The notes: a model not told the origin generated them from the letters alone. A DNA stretch of 64,000 bases from Ramlibacter sp. (GCF_028291745.1 NZ_JAQGNQ010000068.1:1-64000), one strand, 5' to 3'; positions 43,039 to 52,827 are shown, counted from the first letter of the stretch. Program-made: numbers and translations.

Positions 43039-43773
43039 ATGAGCACTTCCTCCGGACACCCGCGCCAGTTTCAAGCCGTGGAACAGCGCTTCTCGATCCA
43101 GGCACAGGACCGCCGCGTCCCGGCCGTGACCTGGATCCCCGCCGGTGCGTCCGGCCCCCGGCCCCTGGTGTTGATAGGACATGGCGGCAGCGGCCACAAG
43201 ACTTCGCAGCTGGTGCTGGATGCGGCGATGCCGCTGGTGCAGGTGCATGGCTTCGTGGTGGCCGCGATCGACGGGCCCGTGCACGGGGACCGTCGCGCGT
43301 CGCTCGACGCTGGGGCGGCCGTGCGCGACGAGTTCCGCGCGCTGTGGGCGGCGGGGGGCTCCGTCGACTCCATGATCGCGGACTGGCGCGCCACCCTGGA
43401 TCATCTGTGCACGCTGCCCGAGGTCGATCCCCAGGCGATCGGCTGGTACGGAATCTCGATGGGAACGGCGTATGGGCTGCCCTTCGTGGCCTGCGAGCCG
43501 CGCATCCGGGCGGCCGTGTTGGGGATGTGGGGCACCAGCCGCGTCAACAGCGGCCGGCTGGTGGAGGATGCCCGCCGCGTCACCATCCCCGTGCTCTTCC
43601 AGCAAAAGAGCGAAGACGAATTCTTCACGTCCGAAGGACAGGTGGAAATCTACGAGGCGCTCGCCAGCCGCGAAAAGCAGCTGGCCGTGTATGCCGGCGG
43701 GCACACCGACCCAGTGGGGACGCAACTGCTGGACCTGGTCGGCTTTCTCGCTTCGCAGCTGCAGCAGGACTGA
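43039..43773 (+). CDS. Alpha/beta hydrolase (dienelactone-hydrolase-like)
   Basis: A 244-residue soluble hydrolase: oxyanion region LVLIGHGGSGHK, nucleophile elbow GWYGISMGTA (Ser140), and a likely Asp/His pair in QQKSEDEFFT and AGGHTDPVG. It could act on esters, lactones or ring-cleavage products. It is divergent from the TctC-ThDP operon and convergent with an IclR gene two bases away. The ATG at 43039 is preferred to one 16 codons upstream that adds a Pro/Gly-rich tail. Confidence 0.8.
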   Translation: MSTSSGHPRQFQAVEQRFSIQAQDRRVPAVTWIPAGASGPRPLVLIGHGGSGHKTSQLVLDAAMPLVQVHGFVVAAIDGPVHGDRRASLDAGAAVRDEFRALWAAGGSVDSMIADWRATLDHLCTLPEVDPQAIGWYGISMGTAYGLPFVACEPRIRAAVLGMWGTSRVNSGRLVEDARRVTIPVLFQQKSEDEFFTSEGQVEIYEALASREKQLAVYAGGHTDPVGTQLLDLVGFLASQLQQD

Positions 43774-43775
43774 CC

Positions 43776-44630
43776 TCAGCTCTGCGCATCAACCGAAAAG
43801 GGGTCCGCGGGTGCCGCCAGTTCCAGGCAATCCAATCCGTTTTCGATGTCGTGCGCAGCGCAGCGGATGGCCTCGAGGTGCCGACGCGCGGCCAGCTGCG
43901 GAGTCAGTGCCGAAGCGATGAAGGTGATGCTCAGGCACCCCACGATACGTCGGCCCAGCTGGATGGGAACCGCGATCGCGCCGGTTCGTTCCACCACCTC
44001 CTCCTGCCGCTCTCCATAGCCGCGACGGCGCGTGTTCGCGATCAGATTGACTACCCATTGGGCATCGCGGGCGCCTGCATCATCCGGATGCTCGCTCGCC
44101 CGCAGGTTCTCCAGGATCAACTGCTGCTCGCTCACAGGGCACCACGCCAGGTACGCGCGCCCGGCCGCCGAGCGGAGCATCGGCAGGCGCATCCCCACCG
44201 TGACACGGTCGATGGTCATGGGACTGGCGAGCCGCGTGGTCTCGCGCAAGTACATCGCGTTGCCGTGGAACGTCGACAGGTCGGTGGGCCAAACGACCTG
44301 CTCCTGCAGATGCTTGATGACCGGCGTGGCGACGGTGCGGAGCCAGTCCTCGTCCTTGAAGCCTTCGCTCAGGGAGCGCACGAGCGGCGTCAACTCATAC
44401 TTGTCACTGCCCGGCCGCCTGACGACATAGCCTTGGTCACAAAGTGCTGCGAGAAATCGGTACAGGGCCGGCCGCGAGATGTCCGTGGCCAGGGCGAGCT
44501 GACTGACCGTGACCCGGTTGTTCCGGTTCAATGCCGCGAGCACGTCCAGCGTCCGCGCGGCGCCACGCATGGACTTGCCGGGCTCGCGGGACGCACGGTC
44601 AGCTGAAGAGGCAGAGGTGTGGGGGGCCAT
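43776..44630 (-). CDS. IclR-family transcriptional regulator
   Basis: A 284-residue regulator with an N-terminal winged HTH (about residues 20-80: GAARTLDVLAALNRNNRVTV and ISRPALYRFLAALCDQGYVV) and a C-terminal effector domain. The architecture resembles MhpR/PcaR-type activators that respond to aromatic or carboxylic acids. It is divergent from a TctC-FAH operon that it probably controls. ATG 44630 is chosen over an upstream one at 44732 that would overlap the divergent promoter. Confidence 0.82.
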   Translation of the reverse strand: MAPHTSASSADRASREPGKSMRGAARTLDVLAALNRNNRVTVSQLALATDISRPALYRFLAALCDQGYVVRRPGSDKYELTPLVRSLSEGFKDEDWLRTVATPVIKHLQEQVVWPTDLSTFHGNAMYLRETTRLASPMTIDRVTVGMRLPMLRSAAGRAYLAWCPVSEQQLILENLRASEHPDDAGARDAQWVVNLIANTRRRGYGERQEEVVERTGAIAVPIQLGRRIVGCLSITFIASALTPQLAARRHLEAIRCAAHDIENGLDCLELAAPADPFSVDAQS

Positions 44631-44636
44631 GGAAGC

Positions 44637-44651
44637 GTCCGCTCGGCGGAC
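44637..44651. promoter_or_regulatory. Possible IclR operator in the divergent promoter
   Basis: GTCCGC-TCG-GCGGAC, perfect 6-bp arms with a 3-base spacer, in the gap between the IclR gene and the TctC-FAH operon, a few bases upstream of the regulator's start codon. Confidence 0.4.
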
Positions 44652-44744
44652 AGACCCAATCAAGTTCTTGAGCGAAGCCGCGGACCGGCCTATCGTACTT
44701 GCGCCAGCCGGTGCTGGAACCAACGAGAACACGGAGACAACGCC

Positions 44745-45719
44745 ATGAGACGGCTATTGATCAATTTCCTTGCGGCCCTGCTTGCGGTTCTTACCACAGC
44801 GGCCTTTGCGCAGACCGCGTATCCCACCAAGCCGGTCCGTCTGATCGTGCCTTACCCACCCGGCGGCGCGACGGACTTCTTCGCACGGACGGTGTTCGGC
44901 AAGGTCGGCGAGGTCCTGGGTCAGCCGGTGGTCATCGACAACAAGCCCGGAGCAGGCACCACCATCGGCTCCGAACTGGTGGCAAACAGCGCGCCGGACG
45001 GATACACCCTCTTGATCGGGGACGTGGGCACGTATGCCTTGAATACCTCGCTGTACAAGAAGCTGCGCTACGACCCGCAAAAGGCATTCGCGCCGATCAG
45101 CCTGACCGGCCGCTTCCCGCTGCTGCTGCTCGTCAACCCTTCCACGTTGCCGGTCAGGAACATGGCGGAGTTCCTGGCGTACGCGAAGAGCAATCCGGGA
45201 AAGATCAACTACGCGGCGCCCGGCCCCGGCAGCCCCTTGCATGTGGCGATGGAGCTGTTGAAGCAACAGGCAGACCTCGACATGGTCGCCGTGCCTTACA
45301 AGGGTGGCGCCGACGCCGCGCACGATCTCCTCTCCGGCCAGGTCCAGGTCATGTTCCTGGACATCGCCACCGCCCAGGCGCAGCTCAAGGGCGGAAAGCT
45401 GAGGGCGCTCGCCATCGCCAGCGACAAGCGCCGCCCGGCGTTCCCAGACCTGCCTACCGTCATCGAATCCGGTGTCCCCGGCGTGGAGGTCTACGCCTGG
45501 CAGGGTTTCGTCGCGCCCGCAGGCACGCCGCGCGAAGTGATCGCGAAGCTCAATTCCGCCTTTGCGACTGCCATGCAGGATCCGGGCGTCAAGCAGCGCT
45601 TGGCCGAAGCCGAGGTCGAACCGCTGACGGGGACACCGGAGGAGTTTTCCAGGTACATGGCAAGCGAAACAGCGCGCTGGGCGCGTGTGATCAAGGCCAG
45701 CAACATCTCACTGCAGTGA
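44745..45719 (+). CDS. Bug/TctC-type periplasmic solute receptor (sixth of six)
   Basis: A 324-residue receptor: signal peptide to about residue 22 (LLAVLTTAAFAQ), YPTKPVRLIVPYPPGGATDF and the AVPYKGGADAAHDLLSGQVQ segment. It precedes an FAH-family hydrolase by 17 bases on the same strand and is divergent from an IclR gene. By context it takes up the carboxylate whose downstream product the hydrolase processes. Confidence 0.88.
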   Translation: MRRLLINFLAALLAVLTTAAFAQTAYPTKPVRLIVPYPPGGATDFFARTVFGKVGEVLGQPVVIDNKPGAGTTIGSELVANSAPDGYTLLIGDVGTYALNTSLYKKLRYDPQKAFAPISLTGRFPLLLLVNPSTLPVRNMAEFLAYAKSNPGKINYAAPGPGSPLHVAMELLKQQADLDMVAVPYKGGADAAHDLLSGQVQVMFLDIATAQAQLKGGKLRALAIASDKRRPAFPDLPTVIESGVPGVEVYAWQGFVAPAGTPREVIAKLNSAFATAMQDPGVKQRLAEAEVEPLTGTPEEFSRYMASETARWARVIKASNISLQ

Positions 45720-45736
45720 GCAAGTAAGGAGCACAC

Positions 45737-46651
45737 ATGAGACTTGCCAGCTACGGCAAATTTGGCGCCGAACGCGCCGGCATGGTCGACCGCGACCGGA
45801 TCATCGATCTCGAGGCTGCCATGCAAGCGGCGGGTGCCCTGCGCCCGGTCAGCGACATGCGCCTGCTGCTGGAGCAGGAGGATTGGAAGCAGCTGATTTC
45901 CCGCGCCTGGGCGCGCCGCGATGGCGCCCCGAGCGTCGCCCTGGCAGAGGTCCGACTCGGCGCGCCCGTGCCGGTGCCGCGCAAGCTGATGATCGCCGGC
46001 GCCAACACCCACACGCACGTGGCGGAGGCCACGGCTGTGCTGAAGGAGTCGGTCGCGCCCAGGCAACCGATGATCCTGGCGAAGGCGACTTCGAGCATCT
46101 GCGGGCCCAACGACGATGTCGTGCATCCGCCCGAGACGCGCAAGCTGGACTATGAAGTGGAACTGGGGGTCATCATCGGCCGCCGCGCCCGCAGGATCAG
46201 CGAAGCCGAGGTACGCGACCACGTAGCGGGCTTCTGCGTCATCAACGAGATGTCGGCACGCGACATCCAGTTGGCAGAACACGAGTCGAACCCGTTCTAC
46301 CGAGTTCATTTCATGGGCAAGAGCTACGACACCTTCAACCCTATGGGCCCATATCTGGTCACGCTCGACGAGATCGAGTGGGGTAAACCCCTCGGTCTGA
46401 AGACCTTCGTCAACGGGAAGGTGCGGCAGGATGGCGATACAAGCGACCTCGTGTTCGGCGTTGAGCAACTCGTTGCGTACATCAGCCAAGCCATGACGCT
46501 GTACCCAGGCGACGTGATTTCCACGGGATCTCCGGCGGGCGTGGCGCATTTCATGAAGCCGCCAGGCTATCTCCAGCCCGGAGACGTGGTGCGCTGTGAG
46601 GTAGAGGGCATCGGCGCGATCGAAAACCGCGTAGTCACGGAATCGCACTGA
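45737..46651 (+). CDS. Fumarylacetoacetate-hydrolase-family enzyme
   Basis: A 304-residue FAH-superfamily protein. Metal ligands are visible in LDYEVELGVIIG (Glu140, Glu142) and NEMSARDIQ (Asp176), and the C-terminal GDVISTGSPAGV motif is intact. Such enzymes hydrolyse or decarboxylate acylpyruvates, 5-carboxymethyl-2-hydroxymuconate derivatives or 2-oxo-hept-ene-dioates, or act as oxaloacetate decarboxylases. It ends the TctC-FAH operon. AAGGAGCACAC before ATG 45737 is a good ribosome-binding site. The relic zone with a group II intron begins about 100 bases later. Confidence 0.88.
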   Translation: MRLASYGKFGAERAGMVDRDRIIDLEAAMQAAGALRPVSDMRLLLEQEDWKQLISRAWARRDGAPSVALAEVRLGAPVPVPRKLMIAGANTHTHVAEATAVLKESVAPRQPMILAKATSSICGPNDDVVHPPETRKLDYEVELGVIIGRRARRISEAEVRDHVAGFCVINEMSARDIQLAEHESNPFYRVHFMGKSYDTFNPMGPYLVTLDEIEWGKPLGLKTFVNGKVRQDGDTSDLVFGVEQLVAYISQAMTLYPGDVISTGSPAGVAHFMKPPGYLQPGDVVRCEVEGIGAIENRVVTESH

Positions 46652-46756
46652 GAGCCCGGCAACTGTGGGCGTCCGGTGAAACGGTTGGCAGCGTGCGCGA
46701 TGGTCAATTCGTTGTTCCCGGATGTCCTGGACGGCTGCTTTCGACCGAGGATTACG

Positions 46757-46822
46757 GTGGGGAGGCCCATTGCTGAACGCCCCCGCACAGATCCGTACGT
46801 GCCCGATTCGGGCATACGGCTC
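46757..46822 (-). mobile_element. Group II intron 3' end: domains V and VI
   Basis: On the minus strand 46822-46789 is a 34-base element that begins GAGCCGTATG and ends CACGTACGGATCT, folding into the diagnostic domain V hairpin of bacterial group II introns (AGCCGTATG pairs with CACGTACGG across a short internal bulge). The following bases to about 46757 (GGGGGCGTTCAGCAATGGGC, then CTCCCC) can form a domain VI stem. The stop codon of the maturase remnant lies immediately before domain V, the normal intron layout. The 5' domains I-IV are not present, so the intron is a 3' fragment. Confidence 0.75.
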
Positions 46823-47131
46823 CTATCTCAGGTGAGTGACGGCAAAGCGCTGGTCCGGCCATGGATGAAGGATTCGGGGTGGCGGCAGCCACGCTTCAGC
46901 GAGCTTCGTCATTCGGCTCCAACTCATGTGGTCCTTCTGACTGCGACGCCGCAGCGTTCGTCGCCAGAGGTCTGTAACGTGGTGCCGGAATGCGCCGAGC
47001 GCCCGGGCGTTGGTCGGCACAGCGTGCTATGCGAAGTACCCCCTCACCACAGCTCTCAGCCATCGGCCCTGCTCGGGGATGCTGTGGTGCATGCGGTGGC
47101 TTAGTTGCTCCTTGACCTCGCCAAGCGAACT
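46823..47131 (-). pseudogene. C-terminal remnant of a group II intron reverse transcriptase/maturase
   Basis: The minus-strand frame reads EVKEQLSHRMHHSIPEQGRW, then LRAVVRGYFA, a TAG stop where a Tyr codon is expected, then HAVPTNARALGAFRHHVTDL, WRRTLRRRSQKDHMSW and WLPPPRILHPWPDQRFAV. This is the thumb/X and DNA-binding end of LtrA-like maturases. All reverse-transcriptase catalytic motifs (YADD) are missing. The fragment ends directly at domain V. At its other edge (about 47131-47147) it is joined to an IS3 transposase fragment. Confidence 0.75.
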
Positions 47132-47146
47132 GGCCGGCAAGAGGGC

Positions 47147-47648
47147 CTCGCTGACCTACAGTTGATTCGGCCGCTCTGCCCGGAACTGCCGGTTGACCCG
47201 GTCCAGCGGGCAAGGCGCCTTGCTGTCGCTGGGTCCTCACGACCGTGCCGCGCATCACGCCTCGCACTCCCAGGCGCCGCATCAGCCCCACCGTGCAGCG
47301 AGCTACGACCGTGCCCTCGCGTGCCAACTGCCTCGTGATCTTGTCGGCGCCATAGACCTGCATGTTGCCCAGCCAGACGCGTTGGATCTCCGGTGCGAGG
47401 GCCTCGTCGCGCTGCGCCCTGGCGCAGCGCCTATGCGGCTCGCGCAGCAGCGCCGCGTGTCGCCGATAAACTGACGGGGCGATCTGCAAGACCTTGCAGA
47501 TCGGCTCGACCCCGAAGGTGTCACGGTGCTTGTCGATGAAATCCTTCAGGATTTGAGTGGCGGTCACCTCGCGCTCACGACCTCGGGTGAGAACTTGTTC
47601 GACTTGTTCATGGCTCAATCCTCTCAGAGTGTTGAGCCTCCTCAAAAG
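47147..47648 (-). pseudogene. Decayed N-terminal half of an IS3-family OrfB transposase
   Basis: The minus-strand frame reads LKDFIDKHRDTFGVEPICKV, LQIAPSVYRRHAALLREP, EIQRVWLGNMQVYGADKITR and TVGLMRRLGVRGVMRGTVVR, the conserved start of IS3-group OrfB (HTH_21 region). A frameshift follows; the next frame gives LDRVNRQFRAERPNQL, then a TAG where the family has Trp, then VSE. The DDE catalytic core that should follow is replaced by the maturase remnant. No intact OrfA is evident. Confidence 0.7.
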
Positions 47649-47844
47649 CCGGGGCGATTCACTCGCGCAGCAACAAGACACCGTGCGCTGCGTCAGAGGC
47701 GACCCTGGCAAGTGCGCGGACTGACCTGATGCAGGCTCAACGCGGTGTGCGGCCATGCCGCGGCCACGGCGCGAAACGATGCGAGAATCCGCCCGCGACG
47801 CGTTCCTTCTCGGCATGCTGATTCCGGCGTCAATCGCAACGACA

Positions 47845-47921
47845 CTGCCCGTAGCTCATCCGGATAGAGCAGCTGCCTTCTAAGCAGCAGGTAGGGGGTT
47901 CGAGTCCCTCCGGGCAGGCCA
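47845..47921 (+). tRNA. tRNA-Arg (anticodon TCT)
   Basis: A full cloverleaf: acceptor CTGCCCG / CGGGCAG, D-stem GCTC/GAGC, anticodon stem GCTGC/GCAGC with loop CTTCTAA (anticodon TCT), T-arm GGGGG-TTCGAGT-CCCTC (one G-T pair), discriminator G and an encoded CCA at 47919-47921. It lies next to mobile-element relics. Confidence 0.93.
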
Positions 47922-47953
47922 CCAAGCGGGACGCCGGTCGCGCACTCTGGACG

Positions 47954-48159
47954 TCATCGCAGCGAGCCTCCGGTCCCGTGGTCTCTCAGGTGTTCCACGT
48001 CTTCCGGGCGATAGCGGACGTGCCCGCCAACCTTCATATACGCAACGCCACCCGACCGGTGCACCTCCACGCGGCGAGGGTTGTCACCGGGACTCGCAGC
48101 AATGCGGCAACCTCCGCTGGTGTGAGCAGTGCTCGCAAAGGGCGCGAACTTGATCCCAT
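47954..48159 (-). pseudogene. Frameshifted excisionase-like (HTH_17) gene beside tRNA-Arg
   Basis: From ATG 48159 one frame reads MGSSSRPLRALLTPAEVAAL and LRVPVTTLAAWRCTGRV. A shift to a second frame gives VAYMKVGGHVRYRPEDVEHL and ends at 47954. Together these form a typical 60-70-residue excisionase/MerR-like DNA-binding domain (helix-turn-helix plus K-x-G-x-x-x-R-Y wing). The two parts are in different frames, so the gene is broken or contains a sequencing error. Its 3' end is 32 bases from the tRNA-Arg 3' end, the usual place for the recombination genes of integrative elements. Confidence 0.55.
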
Positions 48160-48171
48160 GGTAGACCCCTG

Positions 48172-48192
48172 AAGTTGGATAAAAGCCAACTT
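48172..48192. repeat. Perfect 7-bp inverted repeat upstream of the excisionase-like relic
   Basis: AAGTTGG-ATAAAAG-CCAACTT lies just before the relic's start codon. It could be an operator, an insertion-sequence end or a hairpin. Confidence 0.35.
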
Positions 48193-48286
48193 TGGAAGCA
48201 CCTGGCCATGAACACGATGGCGCGTAGGACCACTCCGGGCGGCACCGCAACCACCCGCGAGCGCGCGAACTGGCGACAGCGATCAC

Positions 48287-48340
48287 GCCGGACACGCTCT
48301 GTTCAACAACGCCGGATTTGGACTGAAGGGACCTGAGCAG
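48287..48340 (+). pseudogene. Possible scrap of a short-chain dehydrogenase
   Basis: Eighteen codons read AGHALFNNAGFGLKGPEQ, resembling the NNAG strand of SDR enzymes (VLFNNAGFGL). No glycine-rich loop or YxxxK motif is found around it. The assignment rests on this short match only. The remaining sequence between about 48193 and 48483 shows nothing else. Confidence 0.3.
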
Positions 48341-48483
48341 TTCCCCCCCAAGCGCCTTGGTAGCCGTGCTCAACGTGGTGCGAGGCGGCGCGGAAAAGCC
48401 CCTCGGCTCCGCGCTGCGTTACCCAGGCGTTACCCCGGAGAGCAATCGAACCAACTGGGACCACGCTAAGTCCCTGATTTCAT

Positions 48484-48560
<77 letters not shown>

Positions 48561-48633
48561 CCAACCTGCATTCTACGCGGGAGCGGCCCGGGCGAAATCC
48601 AGCTCCCGGGATGACATCCGCACAACCCGCGCT

Positions 48634-50058
<1,425 letters not shown>

Positions 50059-50078
50059 GGGGGTCCTTGTGGTTCTTC

Positions 50079-50150
50079 GCTGGGGTCGCTGCGCGAGCCC
50101 AGCCTACGCATACCGGTCTTCGTAGGCTGGGCTGCCGAAGGCACCCCAGC
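50079..50150. repeat. Compound palindrome between boxC and boxB
   Basis: Inner perfect 13-bp arms AGCCCAGCCTACG (50096-50108) and CGTAGGCTGGGCT (50121-50133) around a 12-base loop, enclosed by outer 8-bp arms GCTGGGGT (50079-50086) and ACCCCAGC (50143-50150). It fills the boxC-boxB gap except for the ribosome-binding region. Such REP-like structures can stabilise or attenuate the upstream message. Confidence 0.6.
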
Positions 50151-50160
50151 GCTTTCAACG

Positions 50161-51864
50161 TCAAACGCGCTTCCAGTCGAACTTCGCCTTCTTGCCGGTG
50201 CCGAACAATTTCAGTGCGCCCTCTTCCCCCACCGCATTCGGCCGGATGAAGATCCAGTTCTGCCAGGCCGACAGGCGCCCGAACACGCGCGTCTCCATCG
50301 TCTCCTTGCCCGGGAAACGCAGCGACGCTTCCATGCCGGTCAATGCATCCGGCGACAGTGAGGCGCGCTCTTCCAGCATCAGGCGGATTTCGTCGTCCCA
50401 GTCGATGTCGTCGGGCGTCAAGGTGACCAGGCCGAGGCCCAGCGCCTGGTCGGCGCGCAGCGGGCTGTCCTGCAGGCCTTGCAGTTGCGCGATGGTGTCG
50501 GCGTCCTCGTTGAAGCGGGTCTGCAGGCGCGTGAGGCCATTGACCTGCGGATAGCGGCCGAAGTTGGCTGCGTTCATTCGCAGGGCCGGCGCTGCATCGG
50601 GCGCATCCGGCAGGTCCAGCATGTAAATGCGGTCGCAGGCCAGGGCCAGCTCGTACAAGGTGCCGGCAAAGCAGGAGCCTTCATCCACCAGCGCGATCAG
50701 CGAGCGGCTAGTCACGTCCAGGCGCGCCAGCGTGCGGCGCAGCGCACCGAGCGTCTCCCGCACCAGCCAATGCTGCTGGAGCTTTTCCAGCGTGGCGTCG
50801 GCCTGCATCACGAGCTGCGCGTCGCCGCGGGTCTTCAGAACCCAGGTCCCGATCTCGAGTTCGTTGGCGCGCAGGTTGAGGATGGCGTCATCGAGCTCGC
50901 GTGCCAGCTGCAGCGGCCACCAGTTCACGCCGGCCGCGACGATCGCTTCGGGCGTGGCTTCGACCGTGGCCTTGGGCGCGTGGACGGTGAAGGTGGCGAT
51001 GCGTGCCGCGCGGTCGATCTGCACGTCGACCACTTGGTAGTGATAGCCCTGCTCGTCGATCGTCACCTTCACCGGCGTGAGTTCCAGGCCCTGCCGCGGG
51101 CCGCTGCGATTCGATTGCGCCCGCAACGATGCGACTTCGCTCTCCAGGAGGGCGCCGAATTGCTGCGGCTTCGCATGCGCATCGATCAGTTTCCAGTCGC
51201 GCGCGCGATCGGCCCGCACGCCTTCGCTGGTGGTGCAGAAGATGTCGGCCAGGTCGCGTCGCACCTTGCGCTTGTCGGTCACCCGCGTGAGGCCGCCGGT
51301 GCCGGGCAGCACGCCCAGCAGCGGCACTTCCGGCAGGCTCACGGTGGAGGAGCGGTCGTCGACCATCACGATGCGGTCGCAGGCCAGCGCCAGTTCGTAG
51401 CCGCCGCCGGCGCAGGCGCCCGTCACGGCGGCGATCGACTTCAGTCCTTCCTGGCGCGAGGAGTCTTCCAGCCCGTTGCGGGTCTCGTTGGTGAACTTGC
51501 AGAAGTTCACCTTCCAGGCATGCGTGGAGAGGCCCAGCATGTAGATGTTGGCGCCGGAGCACCAGATGCGGTCCTTGCCGCTTTCGAACACCACCACCTT
51601 GACGGCAGGATGCTCGAAGCGGATCCGGTTCAAGGCATCGTGCAGCTCGATGTCGACGCCCAGGTCGTAGCTATTGAGCTTGAGCTTGTAGCCGGGCTTG
51701 ATGCCGCCGTCTTCGTCGATATCGAGCTTCAGGCGCGCGACCTCGCCGTCCACCGAGAGGCTCCAGTGGCGGTAGCGGGAGGGATGCGTGGCGAAACTCA
51801 CCAGTTCGCGTTCCTCGCCAGCCAGCACCTGCTTGAACAGCAGGGGTTCGGTGATCGCATTCAT
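50161..51864 (-). CDS. boxC: 2,3-epoxybenzoyl-CoA dihydrolase BoxC
   Basis: A 567-residue protein of the enoyl-CoA hydratase/isomerase superfamily that hydrolytically opens the epoxide of benzoyl-CoA to 3,4-dehydroadipyl-CoA semialdehyde and formate. Crotonase features are in the N-terminal half (KVVVFESGKDRIWCSGANIY and AGGGYELALACDRIVMVDD), with a second, weaker repeat at the C-terminal end (GTLYELALACDRIYMLDLP). The length matches BoxC, about twice a normal crotonase. ATG 51864 overlaps the boxR stop (ATGA), so translation is coupled. Confidence 0.95.
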   Translation of the reverse strand: MNAITEPLLFKQVLAGEERELVSFATHPSRYRHWSLSVDGEVARLKLDIDEDGGIKPGYKLKLNSYDLGVDIELHDALNRIRFEHPAVKVVVFESGKDRIWCSGANIYMLGLSTHAWKVNFCKFTNETRNGLEDSSRQEGLKSIAAVTGACAGGGYELALACDRIVMVDDRSSTVSLPEVPLLGVLPGTGGLTRVTDKRKVRRDLADIFCTTSEGVRADRARDWKLIDAHAKPQQFGALLESEVASLRAQSNRSGPRQGLELTPVKVTIDEQGYHYQVVDVQIDRAARIATFTVHAPKATVEATPEAIVAAGVNWWPLQLARELDDAILNLRANELEIGTWVLKTRGDAQLVMQADATLEKLQQHWLVRETLGALRRTLARLDVTSRSLIALVDEGSCFAGTLYELALACDRIYMLDLPDAPDAAPALRMNAANFGRYPQVNGLTRLQTRFNEDADTIAQLQGLQDSPLRADQALGLGLVTLTPDDIDWDDEIRLMLEERASLSPDALTGMEASLRFPGKETMETRVFGRLSAWQNWIFIRPNAVGEEGALKLFGTGKKAKFDWKRV

Positions 51865-52778
51865 CGGGTCTCCAGGATGGCTTGCGGCGCGGGCACGGCC
51901 CGCTCCAGGTCTTTCAGGGATTGCTTGATGCTGCGCGCGGCGGTGTCCACCACGGCGTCGGCCCGCGCATAGAGCGCCTCGCGGCTGGCCAGGATGCGGC
52001 GGATGTCCTCGAGCGCGCCGGCCATGGCACTGCGCGACGAGTCGCCGCCGTCGCCCGCATTGAAGGGCCGCATGTCGCCTTGTGCGACCACGCGGCTCAT
52101 GTGCTCCTCGGGGCTGGCCTTCACCCACACGCAGTAGAAGTGCCTTTGCAGCAGGTCGAAGGTCTCGCGCTCGCTGACGATGCTGCCGCCGGTGGTCATC
52201 ACGACACCGTCGCCATGCTCCTCGGCGATGCGCAGCAGGGCGCGCCGCTCGTAGCGGCGATAGCCGGCCTGGCCGTGCAGCAGCAGGATCTCGTTCATGC
52301 TGGTGCCGGCCTCGCGCTCGATCTCGCGGTCGAGTTCGACAAACGGCACGCCGCGCTCCTGCGCAAGCTGTGCGCCCAGCGTGGTCTTGCCGGCGCCGCG
52401 CAGGCCGACCAAGGCGATGCGCTGCTCACGCCCCTGCGCATCGGCCAGGCCGAAGGTGGCACCCAGCAGCGAGTACGCCTGATCGAGCTGGCCGTCGTCC
52501 AGGCGCGAGAGCAGGCCCTGCACGCGGGCCAGCGCGGGTCGCGGGGCGTCCTGCAGCAGGTCGAGGATGGTGATGTTGAGGGCCTGCGCCGCCAGCGCCA
52601 GCGAGTTGATCGAGGCGTTGCCCTTGCCGCTTTCCACGTCGGCGAGGAAGCGCTCGGACAAGTTCGAATCGGCGGCGAGCTGCTTGCGGGTCATGCCGCG
52701 GCGGGCGCGCCAGGCCCGCACGCGGGAACCCAGTTCCGCGAGTGTGGCGCGGGACGCGCTGTCGGTGAGGGGCTGCAT
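51861..52778 (-). CDS. boxR: BoxR/BzdR-type regulator (XRE HTH plus shikimate-kinase-like domain)
   Basis: A 305-residue regulator: XRE-family HTH at about residues 14-70 (SRVRAWRARRGMTRKQLAAD and SERFLADVESGKGNAS) and a shikimate-kinase-like domain with a P-loop (IALVGLRGAGKTTLG). This fusion is the BzdR/BoxR architecture, whose kinase-like domain senses benzoyl-CoA and relieves repression of benzoate genes. The ATG at 52778 (MQPLTDSAS) is chosen; an in-frame ATG 12 codons upstream is possible. It heads the box operon and is divergent from the flavodoxin-ligase operon across a short gap with inverted repeats. Confidence 0.9.
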   Translation of the reverse strand: MQPLTDSASRATLAELGSRVRAWRARRGMTRKQLAADSNLSERFLADVESGKGNASINSLALAAQALNITILDLLQDAPRPALARVQGLLSRLDDGQLDQAYSLLGATFGLADAQGREQRIALVGLRGAGKTTLGAQLAQERGVPFVELDREIEREAGTSMNEILLLHGQAGYRRYERRALLRIAEEHGDGVVMTTGGSIVSERETFDLLQRHFYCVWVKASPEEHMSRVVAQGDMRPFNAGDGGDSSRSAMAGALEDIRRILASREALYARADAVVDTAARSIKQSLKDLERAVPAPQAILETR

Positions 52779-52827
52779 GGCGGCGGTTTCGGCAGGGAGT
52801 TTGCGCTGGATCAAGATTGCAATATAC

